NCBI GenBank assembly: GCA_029168955.1
Contig: JAPDOI010000021.1
Span: forward strand, 1,339,501 to 1,403,500
DNA: 64,000 nt
Direction: 5' to 3'
Origin: Aplectana chamaeleonis
Lineage: Eukaryota > Nematoda > Chromadorea > Rhabditida > Cosmocercidae
Shown in pieces: positions 21,982-32,465 of the stretch. Below the pieces are notes generated by a model, which was given only the letters and a program-made list of their open reading frames with translations, had not been told where the DNA came from and made no database searches. The translations under genes and the position numbers were made by a program. Positions within the stretch are counted from its first letter, which is position 1; each line of letters opens with the position of its first letter.

Positions 21982-24900
21982 CTGCCAAGATGTCGTACGT
22001 TCGTGCCGTGGCAGTGTGGAGGAAAGAAGACCTCCTCCGTGCAAACCGACGTCAACCCCTCCGCGTGGAGGGTTTTTGTCATGGGAGAGATGTTGGCTGG
22101 CTGCAGCTCTCCTAAGGATTCTACTACAAATGGCCGGCGTCGAGAGGAATCCAGGACCCGCTCAGAAGTACCCATGCGCCACATGCGGCAAGGATGTCAC
22201 ATGGAGGAAAAAAAGCGTCCAGTGCTTCGGATGCCGAAGGTGGGTGCATCTCTCCTGTTCGGGTCTCAGTTCTGTGAGGCATCACGATCCTTCCTTCCGT
22301 TGTGTTCTGTGCTCTGCCCCAGTAACTCTGATTCCTCATTTACCAACCGCCCCCTCTCTATTGTTCATATTAACCTCAATGGCCTTCGTGCCAAGTTGTC
22401 TGTACTCTCTCTTTTTGCTCGTACTCATCATCCTGATATCATTGTGGTTCAGGAAACCAAGCTGTCTCCTTCCGCTACTGCTCGGCACCCTAACATTCCT
22501 GGCTACACAGCTTATCACGCTCCAAGGTCATCTCTCGGCGGAGGAGTTTCTACTTTCGTATTATCAAATCTACCCTCTCATATCATACCAAACACACCAA
22601 AGGACGGTACTCTCGAGTACCCACCTATTCATCTCCCTCTTAAAACACCTATATCTCTTTTTAATATCTATATCCCTCCTACCACATCCTGTCCCCAATC
22701 TTATGACCCTATTCCCTCACTCAAGCAGTTGTACGACTGCTCCCTTTCACCCTCTGTTGTCTTCGCAGGCGACTTCAATGCTCAGACATTCTGCTCGTCG
22801 CTTGACACTGACGCTAGACGTCGAAGAATGGGCGGAAAAGTGCGATCTGGTCATTTTCAACGATGATCAGCCCAATCGTCTCCCGGCCAACGGCCGATCC
22901 TCTAGTCCAGACATCTCTCTTGTATCATCTAATCTCTCCAGCGCCTGCTCTTGGTTGACCGCTACAACTCTGTCCAGTGATCATATCCCCGTCTTTGTCC
23001 ATGTCAATCTCTCTAATTCTCTTGCTCCTTATTCAGGTATCCGTCAAAGGTCTTATCTAAATCTTTGCCTTGCAGACTGGCGCTTGTTCAGGGAGGTGGC
23101 ACTTCGCCATGTGGATGACTACCCATGGAATGGAAAATGGGCACCAGAAAGACCGTCACTTGACGGACGCGATTCGCAAGGCAATGAAAGCCGCCATTTC
23201 GGAGGGCCGAGTTAAGACCTTCTTTCCCAATGTCACCAGGGAAATCTTGGAGAAGATAAGGACAAGGGATGCAAAGAGAGTCGCAGATCACCTGGATCCG
23301 ACCATTCCTGAGCTGGATAGTGAGATTAAGCGAGATCTGGACAAGCACAAGAAGGAGTGTTGGGAGAAATTCACGGAGAAGATGAATTCCAAGAGTGATG
23401 GAGCGTCAACTTGGAAAGTTCTAAAGAAGATCTCGGGCAAGAGCACCTCCACCAACTACTCTACGATCGAGTTCGAGGATGGAGTTTTCAAGTCGGGGCA
23501 GGAGGCTGCAACTGCTCTCGGAAAGAATTTTTTCATAACTCAGGCTAAGAGGGGGAAGCAGAACCGAGTGACTGTGAGAGAGCTCTGTAAGTTGCCGCTC
23601 ATGAGTGAAGCAGAAGCTGTGACGCCCGCGCAGATTGAAAAGGTGATTAAAGAGATGCACAACTAGAAAGCTGTAGGGCCGGATGGTCTTAGTCCAGCGG
23701 TCTTGAAGAAACTGCCGACTGAGATTATGCCAATCCTGGCTGACGTCATCAACACATCCTTTCGCACGTGCATCGCACCCCAAGACTGGAAAATGGCAAG
23801 CGTCGTTCCGTTGCCCAAGCCAGGTAAATCGCCATCGACGGCTAAGGGATACAGGCCAATAAGCCTGTTATCACCAATCACAAAGGTCGCTGAGAAACTG
23901 GTCGTCAAGGAGCTGGCCGAGCATAATAACAATCAGCAGCACCAGCATGGATTCCGCGAATTACACTCTACCACCACGGCGCTGCTGGAGATTGTGAGCT
24001 ATGTTTTGGATGGCTTCAACGCCACCAAGCCTCAACGCACTGTTGGAGTAGCCCTGGACCTCACGAAGGCGTTTGACAGTGTCAACTTGGGCATGCTGTC
24101 TGAGAAGCTATTGAGGTCCACCATCCCGCCTTGGCAGAAGCGATGGATTACCGCACTCATCAAAGGGCGCCGAGCAAAAGTGCTGTTTCAGGGACATGTC
24201 TCTAATAGCATCCCGATCGCTGCCGGTGTCCCTCAAGGAGGAGTCATATCGCCTGCTCTGTTCAGTCTTTACCTGGAAGATTTGCCCGTCCCCCCAAGTG
24301 ACATCAAAGTCGTTGCGTATGCTGATGACATCACCATCTTGTGCCGGGACAGAGACATTAATGTAGCTGCACGCAAGATCAATAGCTACCTCATCGTTCT
24401 GAAGAGCTTTCTCGATGATATGATGCTCACTATCTCTGCCGCTAAATCATCTGTGTCTGTTTTCTCCACTGACCCTAAGGAACACTGCGCTCACCCCGTT
24501 GTGGATTGGGAAGACGCTCGTCTGCCTGCCGCACGGTTCCCTGAGCTGCTCGGCCTAGTATTGGATCCTTCGTTGAGGTTCCACAAGAATACTGAGCGGA
24601 AACAGGCTACAGTGAAAGCAAAGCTCAACGTCCTACGAGCTCTGGGAGGAACGTCGTAGGGAAGGAGCAAGGAGACAATTTTGACTACCTACAAGGCAAT
24701 ATTGCAGCCGGCGTTGGAGTACGCTGCACCGGTATGGCAGCACATAATATCGGATTCATCGTGTACAAAGATGCAGCGAGTCCAAAATGCTGCTCTTCGG
24801 ATTGCCACAGGGTGTGCTAAAAGCACCCCAGTGGAACATCTTCATGCTGAGGCCCGAGTTCTGCCGGTTAAGGAGCACTGCCAACTCCAAGCGCAGCAAC

Positions 24901-25428
24901 TGGTTATTAACATTGTCAAGCAGCCTGACCACCCATTAAGAAGGATCATGAATCCCGTGAGAGAGAGACATATCAGAAGTCCTTTTGCGGATGCTCCCGA
25001 GAAAGTCAATATACAAAGATGGACGGACTCCCAACTGGATCGTCTGCGTCTTTTACGCGCGGAGCACACCAAGTTCGTCAGGGATCACTTGAGTAGGATG
25101 ACCATCAATCCCATATTGGGAGTCGTGCCATCCATAGTCAGCAACACCGAGATGGAACTCGGTAGGCGGGCTAGAAGTACCCTTGCCTCGTTACGCTGTG
25201 GTCATTCCCCTATGCTGATGTCATACTTGCATAAGATCGATCGCAGTAAGCCTGACGAGTACCCGGACTGTGGTAGCCGTGGCCACACAACTGAACACCT
25301 ATTCGATTGCCCAAAGAGCCCTACCACTCTGACAACAATGGATTTGTGGAAGAATACGGTTTCAGTCGCCCGTTTCTTGAACCTTTGAGGAAAACCTTCC
25401 TGCGGCTGCAAAGAAGAAGAAGAAGAAG
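21982..25428 (+). mobile_element. Family-3 LINE (PHD finger, endonuclease, RT, zinc knuckle)
   Basis: A near full-length plus-strand element of about 3.45 kb. It begins with a short hairpin-capable 5' UTR (CTGCCA and TGGCAG, 21982-22015) and ends with a (GAA)n tail (25411-25428). It interrupts the family-2 endonuclease between ETK and LSVSSPSQ. Flanking duplication is at most a few bases (AAG). Confidence 0.8.
22016..25388 (+). pseudogene. Family-3 LINE polyprotein, broken
   Basis: Order of parts: a short hydrophobic leader ending AGVERNPGP (22133-22159, 2A-like), then a PHD-type zinc finger (CATCGKDVTW, VQCFGCRRWVHLSCSGL, FRCVLC; 22170-22320). The AP-endonuclease follows (IVHINLNGLRAKLS, VVQETKLS, SVVFAGDFNAQ, SSDHIPVF; about 22355-23010). 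The RT carries KAVGPDGLSP, YRPISLLSPITKVAEK, VALDLTKAFDSV, GVPQGGVISPALFS and VAYADDITILC. The C-terminal knuckle has lost its first Cys (DEYPDCGSRGHTTEHLF). Damage: frame changes near 22340, 22790 and 23090; in-frame TAG at 23664-23666 and 24657-24659, the latter where relatives have Trp (GGTSWG). It supplies the target-primed reverse transcription machinery in active relatives; this copy is dead. Confidence 0.85.
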
Positions 25429-25564
25429 TTTGGTCTCCTGTAGGAGAATGACATCAGGGTGAAAGCGTTCGATGTGCAATGTAAGTTCCATAAGTTTGGC
25501 ACGCAAGCCGTTGATGTTAAGTTGAAAAACGTTTAGACTGTGAAGAGGAACCGTAGAAGGAGAG
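25429..25564 (-). pseudogene. Family-2 LINE endonuclease, N-terminal part
   Basis: Minus-strand residues STVPLHSLNVFQLNINGLR to HPDVILLQETK, the start of the AP-endonuclease. They join directly to the segment ending at 21981 once family 3 is removed. The right side is cut by the TTAA element at 25569. Confidence 0.78.
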
Positions 25565-25972
25565 TTAAAGGCAGTGTTCGCGATGAAAAAGTTGCACGTT
25601 TTTTTTTTGGCTAAAACGTAAGCTTTAGGTCTCCACAAGAAGATTAAGAACGGAAGAGCGATGAAAAACGGCCGGTAAGTGGGTGAAAATCTCGTGGGCC
25701 AGACAACCCATTAGGCCACTCCGCCCACGCCCTATAAGAGTTGCCCTGAAATCGTGGTTAGATGACCGATGGTTTCCGATCAAAAGCCCCGTTCTTCCCT
25801 TCATTCTCAACTTCTCTCTTTACTCAGGTCAGCTCGCACACATCGGCTGCAAAAAACGGGATTTACAAGCCTCGGACAACTCGTCCACAGTGCTTCCCTT
25901 CTCAGAAGTTTCAACCCTAGTTACATGTTTTCCTCAGTAACATACATTGAAGGGCACAACTAACTTACTTAA

Positions 25973-26455
25973 AGGCACTCTTCGCGATAAACTTCATGCT
26001 CGAATTTTCCATGACAAACGCTTCTCGTGGCTCTCAGAAGCAGAACAGCGTCGAAAAAAACGGGACGAAAAGCTACCCATGAGCCGCGAAACGGCTTAGA
26101 AAAGTGGGCAAACCCCGCCATTGTGGGCAAGTCCCGCCTTTTCCCGCCCCTCGACGTGAACAAAGGAACACTCGAAATCGTGAGTTGAGCGATGGTTTCC
26201 GATCAAAAGCCCCGTTCTTCCCTTCATTCTCAACTTCTCTCTTTACTCAGGTCAGCTCGCACACATTGGCTGCAAAAGACAGAAGTTACAAGCCTCGGAC
26301 AACTCGTCCACCATTTTCCCTAGCTCAATTTTTGAGGGACCATAACTCTTCCCAGAAGGTCTTGTACGATTCCAGAAGCATCATTGGAATCAGAATGGGG
26401 CCGGTTTCAAGATAGGCAAAAAACAGAAAAGCGATTTTTATCGCGAACAGTGCCT
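25973..26455. mobile_element. TTAA-flanked non-autonomous element (nested)
   Basis: The ends AGGCACTCTTCGCGAT and ATCGCGAACAGTGCCT are flanked by TTAA at 25969-25972 and 26456-26459. The interior shares GGTTTCCGATCAAAAGCCCC and the following stretch with A-type elements. A further TIR-like AGGCAGTGTTCACGAT begins directly after it at 26460, apparently one end of a truncated element. Confidence 0.8.
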
Positions 26456-26644
26456 TTAAAGGCAGTGTTCACGATAAATTGTGGATGTTCAGTCTCTTAC
26501 AGATTATGATAGGTCGAGAGCTTACTGTGACAGCAGAGTCTGGAAAAACTGCAGAAGAAGACGAGAAAGCACTTTTTTACCCTTGCTGACCGGCTGTTTG
26601 TGTGCCCTTCAATGTATCTTACTGAGGAAAACATGTATGGTTAG

Positions 26645-26792
26645 ATCCGCGGCCTGTTTCCTCAAGAAAAAACGTGTAAATTCAAATCGCGGCTGGCGTG
26701 GCGGTTTCAATCTCAATCTCTGAGAATTAAACCGCCGCGCCAGCCGCGGTTTGAATTTAAACGTTTTTTCTTGAGGACACAGGCCGCGGACC
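26645..26792. repeat. 148-bp hairpin element
   Basis: Near-perfect inverted repeat: CCGCGGCCTGTTTCCTCAAG and its partner at the far end, with the GC-rich CGCGGCTGGCG core on both arms and a short loop near 26720. It splits the right arm of the surrounding inverted repeat (left arm 25903-25957; right arm 26601-26644 plus 26793-26822). Confidence 0.78.
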
Positions 26793-26945
26793 TAACCATA
26801 ACTAGGGTTGAAACTTCTGAGTTGCTAAATTTCGAAGGGCCATAACTCCGTTTCCAGGGGATCTTGTACGATTCCAGGGACATCATTTAAATCAGCATGA
26901 GATCGTTTTCAAGATAGGCGGAAAAACAGAAAAACGATTTTTATG

Positions 26946-27370
26946 GAAAAAAATTGGTGTCAAACCGGCCGTTTAACGGCTGCAAACCAGTGATATCTCG
27001 GGAAGAACGGCAAACTAGACGTTGCCGGCAAAACGGCTGCGAACGCGCCATCTCTCGGGCTAAACGCCGAAGCTTCCGGGCTGGAAATTGCCCGTTAAAC
27101 CGCTGCAAACGCCAGACGCGGCGGGGAGAACGGCGGAAGTTTCGGGTCAACCCCGCCCCTTTTGCGTTTTGTTACGCTCGCGGTCTGCCGGAAGGCTGGC
27201 GTTCGGCCGCCGTTCGAAACGTCGCCCTGTCTGAATACATGAAATTTTGGTCGAGTGCATTACCGTGCTCCAATCGCATTCGTCGCGCGCACCACAGATT
27301 TTCGTCGCACGCGTCGCGGTAGCCAGCCTGCGGTGGATTATTCACAGAAGCCACTGAATCCTGGTGACTG
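26946..27370. other. GC-rich stretch, no gene seen
   Basis: Contains irregularly repeated AACGGCTGCAAAC / AACGGCTGCGAAC / AACCGCTGCAAAC motifs (about 26970-27110). A less repetitive GC-rich part with CGTCGCGCGC follows. No reading frame resembles a known protein. Confidence 0.45.
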
Positions 27371-27718
27371 GACAAATTTTGTTCCTGCGGTCGCGTAAGC
27401 GCGGCGCGGTTTTCTCATTAGAGCGTGTTAATCTCCCACATAACTGTCTCATTCACGTGAAACTACTTTTAGGCTGCGTTTCTTATGTTACTGCTATAAC
27501 TTTCTATTTACTGGCATCTTAATTCGAAATCCCTCTATTTATTTCAGGTGATTTTCACTGGAAAGTCTGCGAATGTTCGTTTCGCTGTATTTATTGATGC
27601 CCAGATGGGCATTCTCAAATGTTTTCCTAAAATCTGGCGTTGACGAACCTACATTTTTTTCTACTCAATATTCAAAAAGACAAAAAACATTGATTTCGTA
27701 ATGTTCTTTGTTTACCAG
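27371..27718 (+). repeat. Repeat H, left part (exon-like block)
   Basis: Matches, in reverse orientation, 43660-43990 at roughly 85% by eye. It includes GTGACTGGACAAATTTTG, an intron-like stretch ending TTTATTTCAG (27540-27549) and an open continuation VIFTGKSANVRFAVFIDAQ ending in a stop. In the other copy the same segment reads VVFTGKPADVRFAGIIDAQ and stays open longer. This looks like part of an old gene or gene-carrying repeat. The right part is at 31675. No protein family was recognised. Confidence 0.55.
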
Positions 27719-28984
27719 GGGTCGTATTCGCCAATAACCCGCCGGGTAGTCGAAGGGTAAATGAGGTGAAATTGCAGTACAAAACACGCGCTCCACGGCC
27801 ACCTCTCGCCTCCCTTGGCTTCCCTCGCGACCGATTACGGGGCACTTACCACCCGACCGAGCGGCGGCTGCTGCGAAACGGTATCGAGCGCTGCTGGCGC
27901 CCTCGTCGTCTAGTGTCTCTGCAGAGATAGAGTGAAAGGCTGCCGGCTGCTGGCGCCGGCTCTATCGCGTCATGCCGTACAAGGGAAAGATGGCTGGAAC
28001 TGTGATTAAGGTGTCGAATGACACTTCTTGAGTTATGGAGTGATTGACAAGGGGATTTTGATGTTTGTGAATTTCTACGGAGTCAGGCACGTGTTTTCTT
28101 TATTTTGCAGTTAGAAAAAATGTTTTCTGGTGATAAACACAGAGGAAACTGAAAGATTATTGTAGAGAAAAAGAAAAAAATTTTTTTAAGCAAATAGCTG
28201 TTCAAGAGACACGTATCCGAAGCACAGTGAGTATCAAAGTTCTCTACCCCCTGATCGTGATATGTTCGACCCGAAAATCGTCGGATAACTGCAAAAACCG
28301 CTTCCTCTCTTCACCACCAGTTTTATGTTCCAACAAAATATTGGTTTATAATTGAGCATTCGTACGATACGTTTTGTAACAAAATTATTGTTGAGTGTTT
28401 GGAATATTCAGTTTATTCGAGGTTATCCGTCGCGAAATTGAAAAATATGCAATAATTTACGATTTCCCATCAATCTTTAACTGAATTGAAAATAAATGCT
28501 CTTGTACTATTGTTACTCAAACGCATTTGTAAATCTTATTCCTGGATACAAATAAGACGGTTCCGAGGATATCCGGAAGTTGTCATAATGATTGTACACT
28601 GAACATCTGCAGAGGAAGCCTTCAACCACCTAGCTATTCCCTCCTATTAAATTTATTTAGCTACTCCTTCGACTGAAGGTGTCCAATGGTCAACTTTGTA
28701 TTCTGCAAAATATTAATGCGAATGATGAATGCGGTTTTCAAAATTTTATTCATGGACTGCAAATTATGTAGATTCAGTACCCGTAATGATGAAAGAGTTT
28801 CCGATAAGTGTCATTTACATAAAAGACTTCCGCGTTCACATTGACACTGCATACTTTAAAGGCGCTTTATGTCTGTCCTTTTTTCTTGATTTTCTTTTCT
28901 CTAGCTCAGTCATTTCACTTATTGTTAGGTGACAGTATAGAGGATATTTTTCATTTTCGTGATACAGATATAATTTAACATTCA

Positions 28985-29345
28985 AAGACAAGAACGAAGG
29001 GATAAAGAAAATATGAAGAAGTCATAGGAAAGAGAGGGGAAAACAGCAAAGAGAGCCTTGGAAGAGAGGAAAAGAAAGAAAGATAGAGAAAAGGAGTAGA
29101 TACAATAGAGGTTGAAGGCAGAAAAAAATGCAGTAGAGAAAGAAGATAAGTAGGAAAAAGAGGTAAAACGAAAAAATTCAAGAGAAATGACGAAGAGAGG
29201 ATGAAAGGGGTGAAGACGAAGAAAAAAGAGGAAGTGACGGAGGAAAAAAAACGGAGATGGAAAGGAAGGAAGGAAGGAAGAAAGAAGAAAATGATGACAC
29301 GAAAAAAGAAGAGAAAAGGCAACGCCAGAAACAAGGGAAAAGAAA
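28985..29345 (+). repeat. Purine-rich tract (GA/GAA)
   Basis: About 360 bases almost entirely A and G on the plus strand, with interspersed short interruptions. The opposite-strand reading frame of Phe, Leu and Ser is a by-product of base composition. The tract is placed nearly symmetrically to the pyrimidine tract at 30080 about the middle of the 4-kb element. Confidence 0.75.
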
Positions 29346-29500
29346 TTGAATTTATTTAATAAGGGGGAAAGAAGAAGAAAAAATGAGAAGAAGAATTCTG
29401 TTCTTCATTATTAAATAAGGATGAAGATGGAGAAGAAACTTCCGTTGAACTTGAATGTTCATCGTGTTATAACCTTGCTTTATTCCATTGAAATTAAATG

Positions 29501-30027
29501 CTACTCTGAGGGTTTTGGCCGAGCAATAGCCGCGAATCGCCTTCTTGCCGCGTAATAGCCGCTAAATAGCCGCCAAATAATGATCGCCGCGAAGTAGCCG
29601 AGAAATAGCCGCTAAATAGTGCTCGCGGCAAAATAGCCGCCAAATAACGCTCACCGCGAAATAGCCGAGAAATAATGCTCTACAGGTAAATATACGGAGC
29701 ATTCCAGAGCCATGATTTGAACGTCAGCACCTCAGTCGGTTCAGTTACACAAGTTTGAGGTACTTGAACCTCGTTCAGCCTCTGGAGGCCCCGCCCAACC
29801 GCTGGCGGCCCCAGCTGGTGGCTCGGCGAGCCGGCGACGGTTGCGTCTGGGTTAATTTTGTTTACTTCTAAATATTTCTCGGTTATATTTCGGCTATTTT
29901 TCGGCTACTTCTTGTCCGTTACGTGAGAAGCTGAGAAATAGCCGGGAAATAGCCCACCAGGAGCCGCTGCGGAGCCTGGTGGGCTATTTCCCGGCTATTT
30001 CGCGGTCAAAACTGTCAGAGTATCTCC
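29501..30027. mobile_element. TIR element with AAATAGCCG tandem motif
   Basis: Ends TACTCTGAGGGTTTTGGCCG and the near reverse complement CGGTCAAAACTGTCAGAGTA. The interior has many irregular copies of AATAGCCGC / AAATAGCCGAG (29520-29680) and their reverse complement on the right. A hairpin with CCACCAGGAGCC and GGCTCCTGGTGG-like arms lies at about 29945-29995. Related end sequence (ACTCTGAGAGTTTTGACCG) is at about 45388. Confidence 0.65.
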
Positions 30028-30079
30028 ATTTATTTACTGTGAATACTGGTTTAGATTTATACCCACATACTAGATTTGT

Positions 30080-30440
30080 TTTAATTTTGTCCTTTTTTTT
30101 GTTTTACCTTCGTCATCAATTTCTTGAATCACTTCTTCTTCATCTTTTTTTTCTTTCCTCTTCCTTTCTTTCTCCACATTTTCTTTTTGTTCTCCTTCAT
30201 TTTCTTCAACATCTCCTTTTCCGTTACTCATCCTTTCATTCAACCTCTTCATCTTCTTCCTCTTTTCCTCTTTTGTTTCAGTCGTTTTTCATCCTCTCCT
30301 TTTTTCTTTCAATTTTCCTTCTCTTTCCTCAACCTTCTTTCTCTTCATCTTATTCTTTACTCTTCTTCTTCTTTCTGCTCATCCCTTCTTTTTTTGATCC
30401 CATTATTTTTCTCTTATTTTCCCTTTTCTGGCTCTTTTCC
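30080..30440 (+). repeat. Pyrimidine-rich tract
   Basis: About 360 bases of mostly C and T on the plus strand. Apparent proteins full of Phe, Leu and Ser in several frames are compositional. It is the counterpart of the purine tract at 28985, although the two are not obvious exact inverted copies. Confidence 0.75.
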
Positions 30441-31674
30441 CTCTGATTATGTAATTTCGCATGAACCAGGGAGACATCCCTTTTATGAGAAGATATAACT
30501 TAACATCCCGTGATAGTTCAAACGAAGGGGGGGGGGGGTCTGAGATTCCTTTGAAATTTCGGTTTGAAAAGGTCTTGGAATACGACTATATTATATGGAA
30601 AGATCCAAGCAAAAAAATTGGGATGCAATGGATATAAAAAAATAAGTATAAAACTACATTTACCGATGATTTTAAACGACTAAAATCTTGTCAGCGAGGA
30701 GCAACCTAGTTGATATGGATATGAGTTGCTTGAGAATAAACACCAAAAGAATTCGTATCTAATATTATTTCATTTTACAAATTAACTTTTTTTTTAAATA
30801 TTTGCTATTTTACATACACATTTTTGGCACATGGCTCATTTTTAGCGTGAAAGTCTCGCTTCACGTTGAAGATATAAGCGTTAGGTTCATGGAATGAATA
30901 GTTGATTAAAATGTAAATGGAATCGATTCGAATATTATAATCTTCGGAATTAGTGGAAAAGGGAAGTTTTTTAGTCACGCTAGGAGAGGAGGAACTGTCT
31001 AAAATACCTTCCGGGAGACGCTGTAAACTCTTAAGTAGGAGGGAACATCGAGATCTCTTCTCTGTAGATCGAAACTCAGAATAACAAAACCCTTCGACCA
31101 ACATAGTGTTTTCAAAAAGCTACAAGTCTTCTAGGGACATTTTCGAACTCTTACTTCAAGAAAATTTAAGAATTCGTTTGAAAAACGATGCGAAGTACCG
31201 GCCAGTGTATCCACCTAGCCAGAAGAGCACAATGACCTCAAATGGTCACGTGGTATTCAAAATAATTACGAAATTCTCCATCAAAGTCGCTGCCTCATCC
31301 TTGTTTTGTACCCTTCACACAGAGGAGCGGCTGGAGGCGGGCTTGTTCGGCAGCCGGCCGCTGACCACTCTCCGTCTGCGCGCTGACTCTCTTTCTCTGC
31401 CGCTGCACTCATCGCGCGAGAGAGAGGTCGTCGCGCCGCCGTGGGGTGGTAAGTGTCCGAAGACGCTCGCGACCGCCGGAATTTTTCGAATAGCATAGCT
31501 GAAGAATGGCCGCTTCGCGATGGAATCTTTATCTTTTTGCAGTGATATCGATACGTAACACAGTTTGCATTTCCATCTTACATGGTGTGAGATGGGTTGA
31601 TCTGCTCCTCTGCCGCGCGCGGTATCATCCCTTCCGCTTCCCTTCGACTACCCTCGGCGGGTTGTTGGCGAATA

Positions 31675-31910
31675 CGACCCCAGGAGAGCTGGAAATGCTA
31701 CCGATTCTATAGTTTCCTTGTCATTGATTAAAGTCGAGCTATTCGATCTATCTATTTTTCGCGTCCTCATCAGAAATGCCATAGCTGTCTTTGGTGTGTA
31801 GAAATCATAACAGGGGGAAATTGCCATAACTGATGCCAAACTAGATTTCTTCGAATCCATCGAGGAAAACGGAATATTTAGCTTTATTAGATCATTTTTT
31901 TACGCTCGAT
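31675..31910 (+). repeat. Repeat H, right part
   Basis: Continues repeat H after the 4-kb element: AGAGCTGGAAATGCTA to the GGAAAACGGAATATT stretch, matching the reverse complement of 43440-43640. No reading frame stays open across it in both copies. Confidence 0.6.
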
Positions 31911-32074
31911 GATAATTTTTATTTCAATCTCTATGAATGCACACGGGCTGTTTACTATCGAAGAAATGCCAGGTTTGCGGAGCAGATCCGTAGCCAGATG
32001 ATGAAACGGTGAGACCCTTTACATAGGATTTGCACTATACTTGTTCCGAATCGAATAATCGGATGAGTATCCGA

Positions 32075-32465
32075 CTGTTTCAGTCGGATAAAAAAGTCGA
32101 CTTTTTATTCGAAAAGTCGGATATTCGAAAAAGTGCTATATCCGACTATAGTCGAAAAGTCGAATATTCGAAAAAGTGCGATATCCGACTACAGTCGAAA
32201 AGTCGAATATTCGAAAAAGTGCGATATCCGACTACTGTCGAAAAGTCGAATATTCGAAAAAGTCCGATATCCGACTACAGTCGAAAAGTCGAATATTCGA
32301 AAAAGGGCGATATCCGACTACAGCCGAAAAGTCGAATATTCGAAAAAGTGCAATATCCGACTACAGTCGAAAAGTCGAATATTCGAAAGGGTTATATCCG
32401 ACTACAGTCGAAACGTCGGATATTCGAATAGTTCAAAATCCGAACATTGTCGCAAAGTCGGATCT
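32075..32465 (+). repeat. 43-bp satellite array 1
   Basis: About seven to eight units of 43 bp (unit starts near 32151, 32194, 32237, 32280, 32323 and 32366). Each contains GTCGAAAAGTCG, the palindrome TCGAATATTCGA and GATATCCGACTA. It is preceded by the leader AGTCGGATAAAAAAGTCGAC, which also precedes the second array at 36669. Open frames exist in all three phases because 43 is not a multiple of 3 and units lack stops, so it is not coding. Confidence 0.9.

Larger units (their letters stand above)
8231..25568 (-). mobile_element. Outermost family-2 LINE, split by nested insertions
   Basis: The minus-strand pieces 25564-25429, 21981-21428, 20966-19272 and 9514-8823 join in order as endonuclease, RT and C-terminal zinc-knuckle of a single family-2 non-LTR element. 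The joins are exact. For example, RTTYKAM ends at 19277 and IQPNLEYGAPIW resumes at about 9514. Likewise ETK at 25429 is followed by LSVSSPSQ at about 21980. The 3' end carries a short (GAA)n tail at about 8231-8243, as in family 3. The 5' part beyond 25568 is hidden by the MITE complex or missing. Confidence 0.75.
25569..26945. mobile_element. A-type TTAA element with nested palindromes
   Basis: Starts AGGCAGTGTTCGCGATG after TTAA (25565-25568) and matches the reverse complement of 7227-7695 until about 25902. Its remaining part resumes at about 26823-26945 (CGAAGGGCCATAACTCCG to the AAACGATTTTTATGG stretch). Between them sits a foreign palindromic complex (about 25903-26822) containing the elements at 25973 and 26645. 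The terminal right repeat is lost. It occupies the same LINE site as the copy at 7227. Confidence 0.75.
27719..31674. mobile_element. About 4-kb TIR element, no transposase recognised
   Basis: Inverted ends GGGTCGTATTCGCCAA and GTTGGCGAATACGACCC, extending through GGGTAGTCGAAGGG (about 45 bp, imperfect). Inner sequences with CACTTACCACCC are also similar on both sides. It divides repeat H: the undivided copy at 43440-43990 runs straight across this point, and CCAGG lies at both edges. Inside are AT-rich sequence, a purine tract, a pyrimidine tract and another TIR element (29501-30027). The ORFs within are low complexity or short, so an autonomous transposase is not evident. Confidence 0.6.

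Noticed and set aside
28975..29334. Minus-strand Phe/Leu-rich ORF of 119 codons
   Set aside because: Complement of a purine tract.
29979..30498. Membrane-protein-like ORFs rich in Phe, Leu and Ser
   Set aside because: Translations of a pyrimidine tract; equally open in neighbouring frames.
31106..31498. 130-codon ORF
   Set aside because: Lies inside the right region of the 4-kb TIR element, compositionally mixed, no recognisable motif.
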